A DNA stretch of 64,000 nucleotides, taken from contig PKRJ01000001.1 in NCBI GenBank assembly GCA_017577365.1, positions 124,001 to 188,000 on the forward strand, in the 5' to 3' direction. Origin of the DNA: Gammaproteobacteria bacterium (GTDB lineage Bacteria > Pseudomonadota > Gammaproteobacteria > Steroidobacterales > Rariloculaceae). The translations under genes and the position numbers were made by a program. Shown here in pieces: positions 62,412 through 64,000 of this stretch; the first letter of the stretch is position 1, and every line of letters begins with the position of its first letter. The notes beneath the pieces were generated by a model that saw nothing but the letters and a program-made list of their open reading frames with translations, was not told the origin of the DNA and searched no databases.

Positions 62412-62448
62412 CCCAAAGCTCTCCTTGACTTCGCCGTTCCCGACCCGC

Positions 62449-63264
62449 TCAGTTCGACCGCGTCATCGTGGGCGCCGCGTTCTCGGCGACCCACTCGTCG
62501 AATTCCTCGCGGGTCACGACCTTGACGACGATCGGCATGAAGCCGTGATCCATTCCGCAGAGCTCGGCGCACTGACCCCGGAACGTTCCGGTCTGAGTCG
62601 CAGTGAACCAAGCCTCGTTGACGTAGCCGGGGATCGCGTCCTTCTTCACGGCGAATTGCGGCACCCACCACGCGTGCAGGACGTCGGCCGCGGTGATGAG
62701 CAGCCGAACCTTCGTATCGACCGGGACGACGACGGGGTTGTCGACGTTCAACAGGTAGTTTTCGACGGACCGCGGATCGATGCCCGAGCGCAGACGCCTC
62801 GCCGCGTTGCTCTCTCGATCGAGGAAGCTGTAGAAGCGCACCCCCTCGTCGATGTAGTCGTAGTGCCAGCCCCACTGGAATCCGGTGACCTTGATCGTGA
62901 GCTCGGAGTCGCGCGTGTCCTCGATTTTCACGAGCGTCTCGGCGGCGGGAATCGCCAGCGCGATCAGAATCAGCGCCGGAATCGTCGTCCAGATGACCTC
63001 GGCCTTCGTGTTGTGCGTGAACTTGGCCGGCTGCGCACCCTTGTCCTTACGGAAGGTCACGATCGCGTAGATCATCGCGCCGAAGACGCCGACGCCGATC
63101 ACGGTGCACACCCACAGGATCAGCATGTGCAGCCGGTAGATCTCCGGGCTGATCGTCGTCACGCCCCGAGGCATGTTGAGTGTCCAGTCGGCCCACGCCG
63201 CGGAGCAGAAGGTGACGGCCAGCACTGCTAAAGCGGCCGCGAAGGCGCCTACTTTTCTGTTCAT
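62449..63264 (-). CDS. ctaC: Cytochrome c oxidase subunit II
   Basis: 271 residues: a signal peptide (about 1-26), two membrane helices (about 45-65 and 90-110) and a CuA domain. CuA ligands are intact (His in DVLHAWWVPQF; Cys, Glu, Cys, His and Met in CAELCGMDHGFM), and GFQWGWHYDYID is the aromatic electron-entry patch. No haem c domain is fused, unlike the first cluster. I start at the ATG at 63264; a TTG two codons upstream is in frame. It is the first gene of the operon. Confidence 0.95.
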   Translation of the reverse strand: MNRKVGAFAAALAVLAVTFCSAAWADWTLNMPRGVTTISPEIYRLHMLILWVCTVIGVGVFGAMIYAIVTFRKDKGAQPAKFTHNTKAEVIWTTIPALILIALAIPAAETLVKIEDTRDSELTIKVTGFQWGWHYDYIDEGVRFYSFLDRESNAARRLRSGIDPRSVENYLLNVDNPVVVPVDTKVRLLITAADVLHAWWVPQFAVKKDAIPGYVNEAWFTATQTGTFRGQCAELCGMDHGFMPIVVKVVTREEFDEWVAENAAPTMTRSN

Positions 63265-63408
63265 ATCCAAGATTTCAGCAGCAGCAACGCAACGAGTCGG
63301 TGGTGGCGGGCCCGCGGGATTCTAGCAAAACGGCTCGCCGCACTGGCCTGCGGATTTCCCGTATCGCGAACGCGCGCACAACGCGCGTCGCGCCGCACGC
63401 GGACCGCC
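63265..63408. promoter_or_regulatory. Region upstream of the ctaC operon
   Basis: 144 bases between the end of the BioC-like gene and ctaC, both on the minus strand. It should hold the ctaC promoter. I see no convincing sigma-70 pair; a short GCTGCTGCTG run lies just before the ribosome-binding region (63279-63288 on the plus strand reads CAGCAGCAAC). Confidence 0.3.
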
Positions 63409-64000
63409 TCATTTCGCGGGCCTTCGTCGAACGGGGATCTCGGAAACCGAGACCGACGTTTCCGTCGGCCCGACGCGGCGCGAGGGCGGCCCGCCCCGGC
63501 CCCACGCATGTCCGAGAATCAGCTCTATCGTCACGGGGATCCGGCCGTCGCGCTTCGACGCTTCGAGCGTCTCGACGAAGCGCGTCCAGCGGCGCCGGCC
63601 CGTCAGCGAGCGGCGGCGGCCGGCCGCGACATTCGTAGCACCGCAGGCGCGCAAATCCCGGATCAACGCGTTCACGTCCTTGTACGTCAGCTCCAATCGG
63701 TCTACGTCGACGACCGGCTCGGCAAGGCCCGACTGGACGGCGAGATCGCCGAGATCGTGCATATCGAAGAACGCGTGGACGTGCACGCGATCGTCGACCG
63801 CGGCCCAAGCGCGACGCACCTCGAGAAGCGTATCGGGACCGAGCGTTGCGAACAGCAAAAGCCCGCCGCTCGTGAGTATCCTCGCCGCTTCGCGGAATAC
63901 CCTGTCAGGCCTGCTCCAAGGGAGCAGCATATTAGCCAAAATCAGATCGGTTTGGCCAATCGGGAGCGGCAAGCGCTCGGCGTCGGCCGCGATTACGTGA
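63409..64000 (-). CDS. bioC: BioC-like SAM-dependent methyltransferase, 5' end outside window
   Basis: The C-terminal 196 residues are present; the start lies beyond base 64000. The visible part begins in the SAM-binding fold (HVIAADAERLPLPIGQTDLI, then LANMLLPW), followed by GGLLLFATLGPDTLLEVRRAW, FFDMHDLGDLAVQSGLAEPV and the tail ACGATNVAAGRRRSLTGRRR. This order fits malonyl-ACP O-methyltransferase BioC, which primes biotin synthesis, or its mitochondrial relative NDUFAF5. Without the N-terminus and neighbouring bio genes, the exact substrate is uncertain. Confidence 0.65.
   Translation of the reverse strand, partial: HVIAADAERLPLPIGQTDLILANMLLPWSRPDRVFREAARILTSGGLLLFATLGPDTLLEVRRAWAAVDDRVHVHAFFDMHDLGDLAVQSGLAEPVVDVDRLELTYKDVNALIRDLRACGATNVAAGRRRSLTGRRRWTRFVETLEASKRDGRIPVTIELILGHAWGRGGPPSRRVGPTETSVSVSEIPVRRRPAK

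Overview
The window is a high-GC, gene-dense chromosomal segment of a gammaproteobacterium. It shows PspF/PspA stress control, a GspA-GspB pair, the Pseudomonas-like order polA-engB-cytochrome c4-dsbA, ArgR, LptM and TatABC. The arginine cluster uses an N-acetyl(or succinyl)ornithine-type transcarbamylase, as in Xanthomonadales and Bacteroidetes. Together these suggest a lineage near Xanthomonadales/Steroidobacterales/Woeseiales; that placement is inference, because no rRNA or phylogenetic marker set is present. No tRNA, rRNA, CRISPR array, prophage or intact insertion sequence was seen.

Layout. 1-4.1 kb: tail of a DUF2845 gene, a bactofilin, a YheT-like hydrolase, a PAS-GGDEF-EAL protein and a small secreted protein. 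4.0-7.0 kb: a psp operon (pspA-pspB-pspC plus an extra PspB-like gene) divergent from pspF, with a well-spaced sigma-54 promoter before pspA. 7.1-12 kb: an ECF sigma factor with a membrane partner, mdh and fadE. 12.1-17 kb: a DUF4399 lipoprotein, gspA-gspB and an ABC-2 exporter. 17.1-18.3 kb: FlhD-like and FlhC-like genes transcribed divergently from an AT-rich region with two operator-like palindromes 20 bp apart. 18.5-19.9 kb: an NRDE protein and a carboxylesterase. 20-28 kb: argR-argG-(unknown P-loop protein)-argC-argD-argF'-argB-argH, almost all overlapping, then lptM. 28.4-33.6 kb: polA, a candidate small RNA, engB, cytochrome c4 and a lipoprotein DsbA.

33.7-41.9 kb: cation efflux, an aminotransferase, DUF2905, OPT and POT peptide transporters, tatABC and dtd. 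42.1-51.8 kb: a TRAP transporter whose binding protein (dctP) is separated from dctQM by an azurin gene and a complete cytochrome oxidase cluster with a CuA subunit carrying two fused haem c domains. 51.4-55.3 kb: a TPR protein, trkA and uvrD. 55.6-63.3 kb: haem A synthesis (ctaB, ctaA), an SCO-like protein, SURF1 and a second, classical aa3 oxidase operon (ctaC-ctaD-small protein-ctaG-ctaE). The window ends inside a BioC-like methyltransferase.

Four observations stand out. (1) A structured RNA between polA and engB, the locus of Spot 42 and ErsA, has a sigma-E/AlgU-like promoter, a CU-rich apical loop and tandem terminators. (2) Two repeats (39550-39676 and 55374-55491) share a 54-nt core, but each is enclosed by its own 32-bp inverted arms. 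(3) The flhD-like/flhC-like pair is split and divergent. (4) An uncharacterised P-loop protein lies inside the arginine operon.
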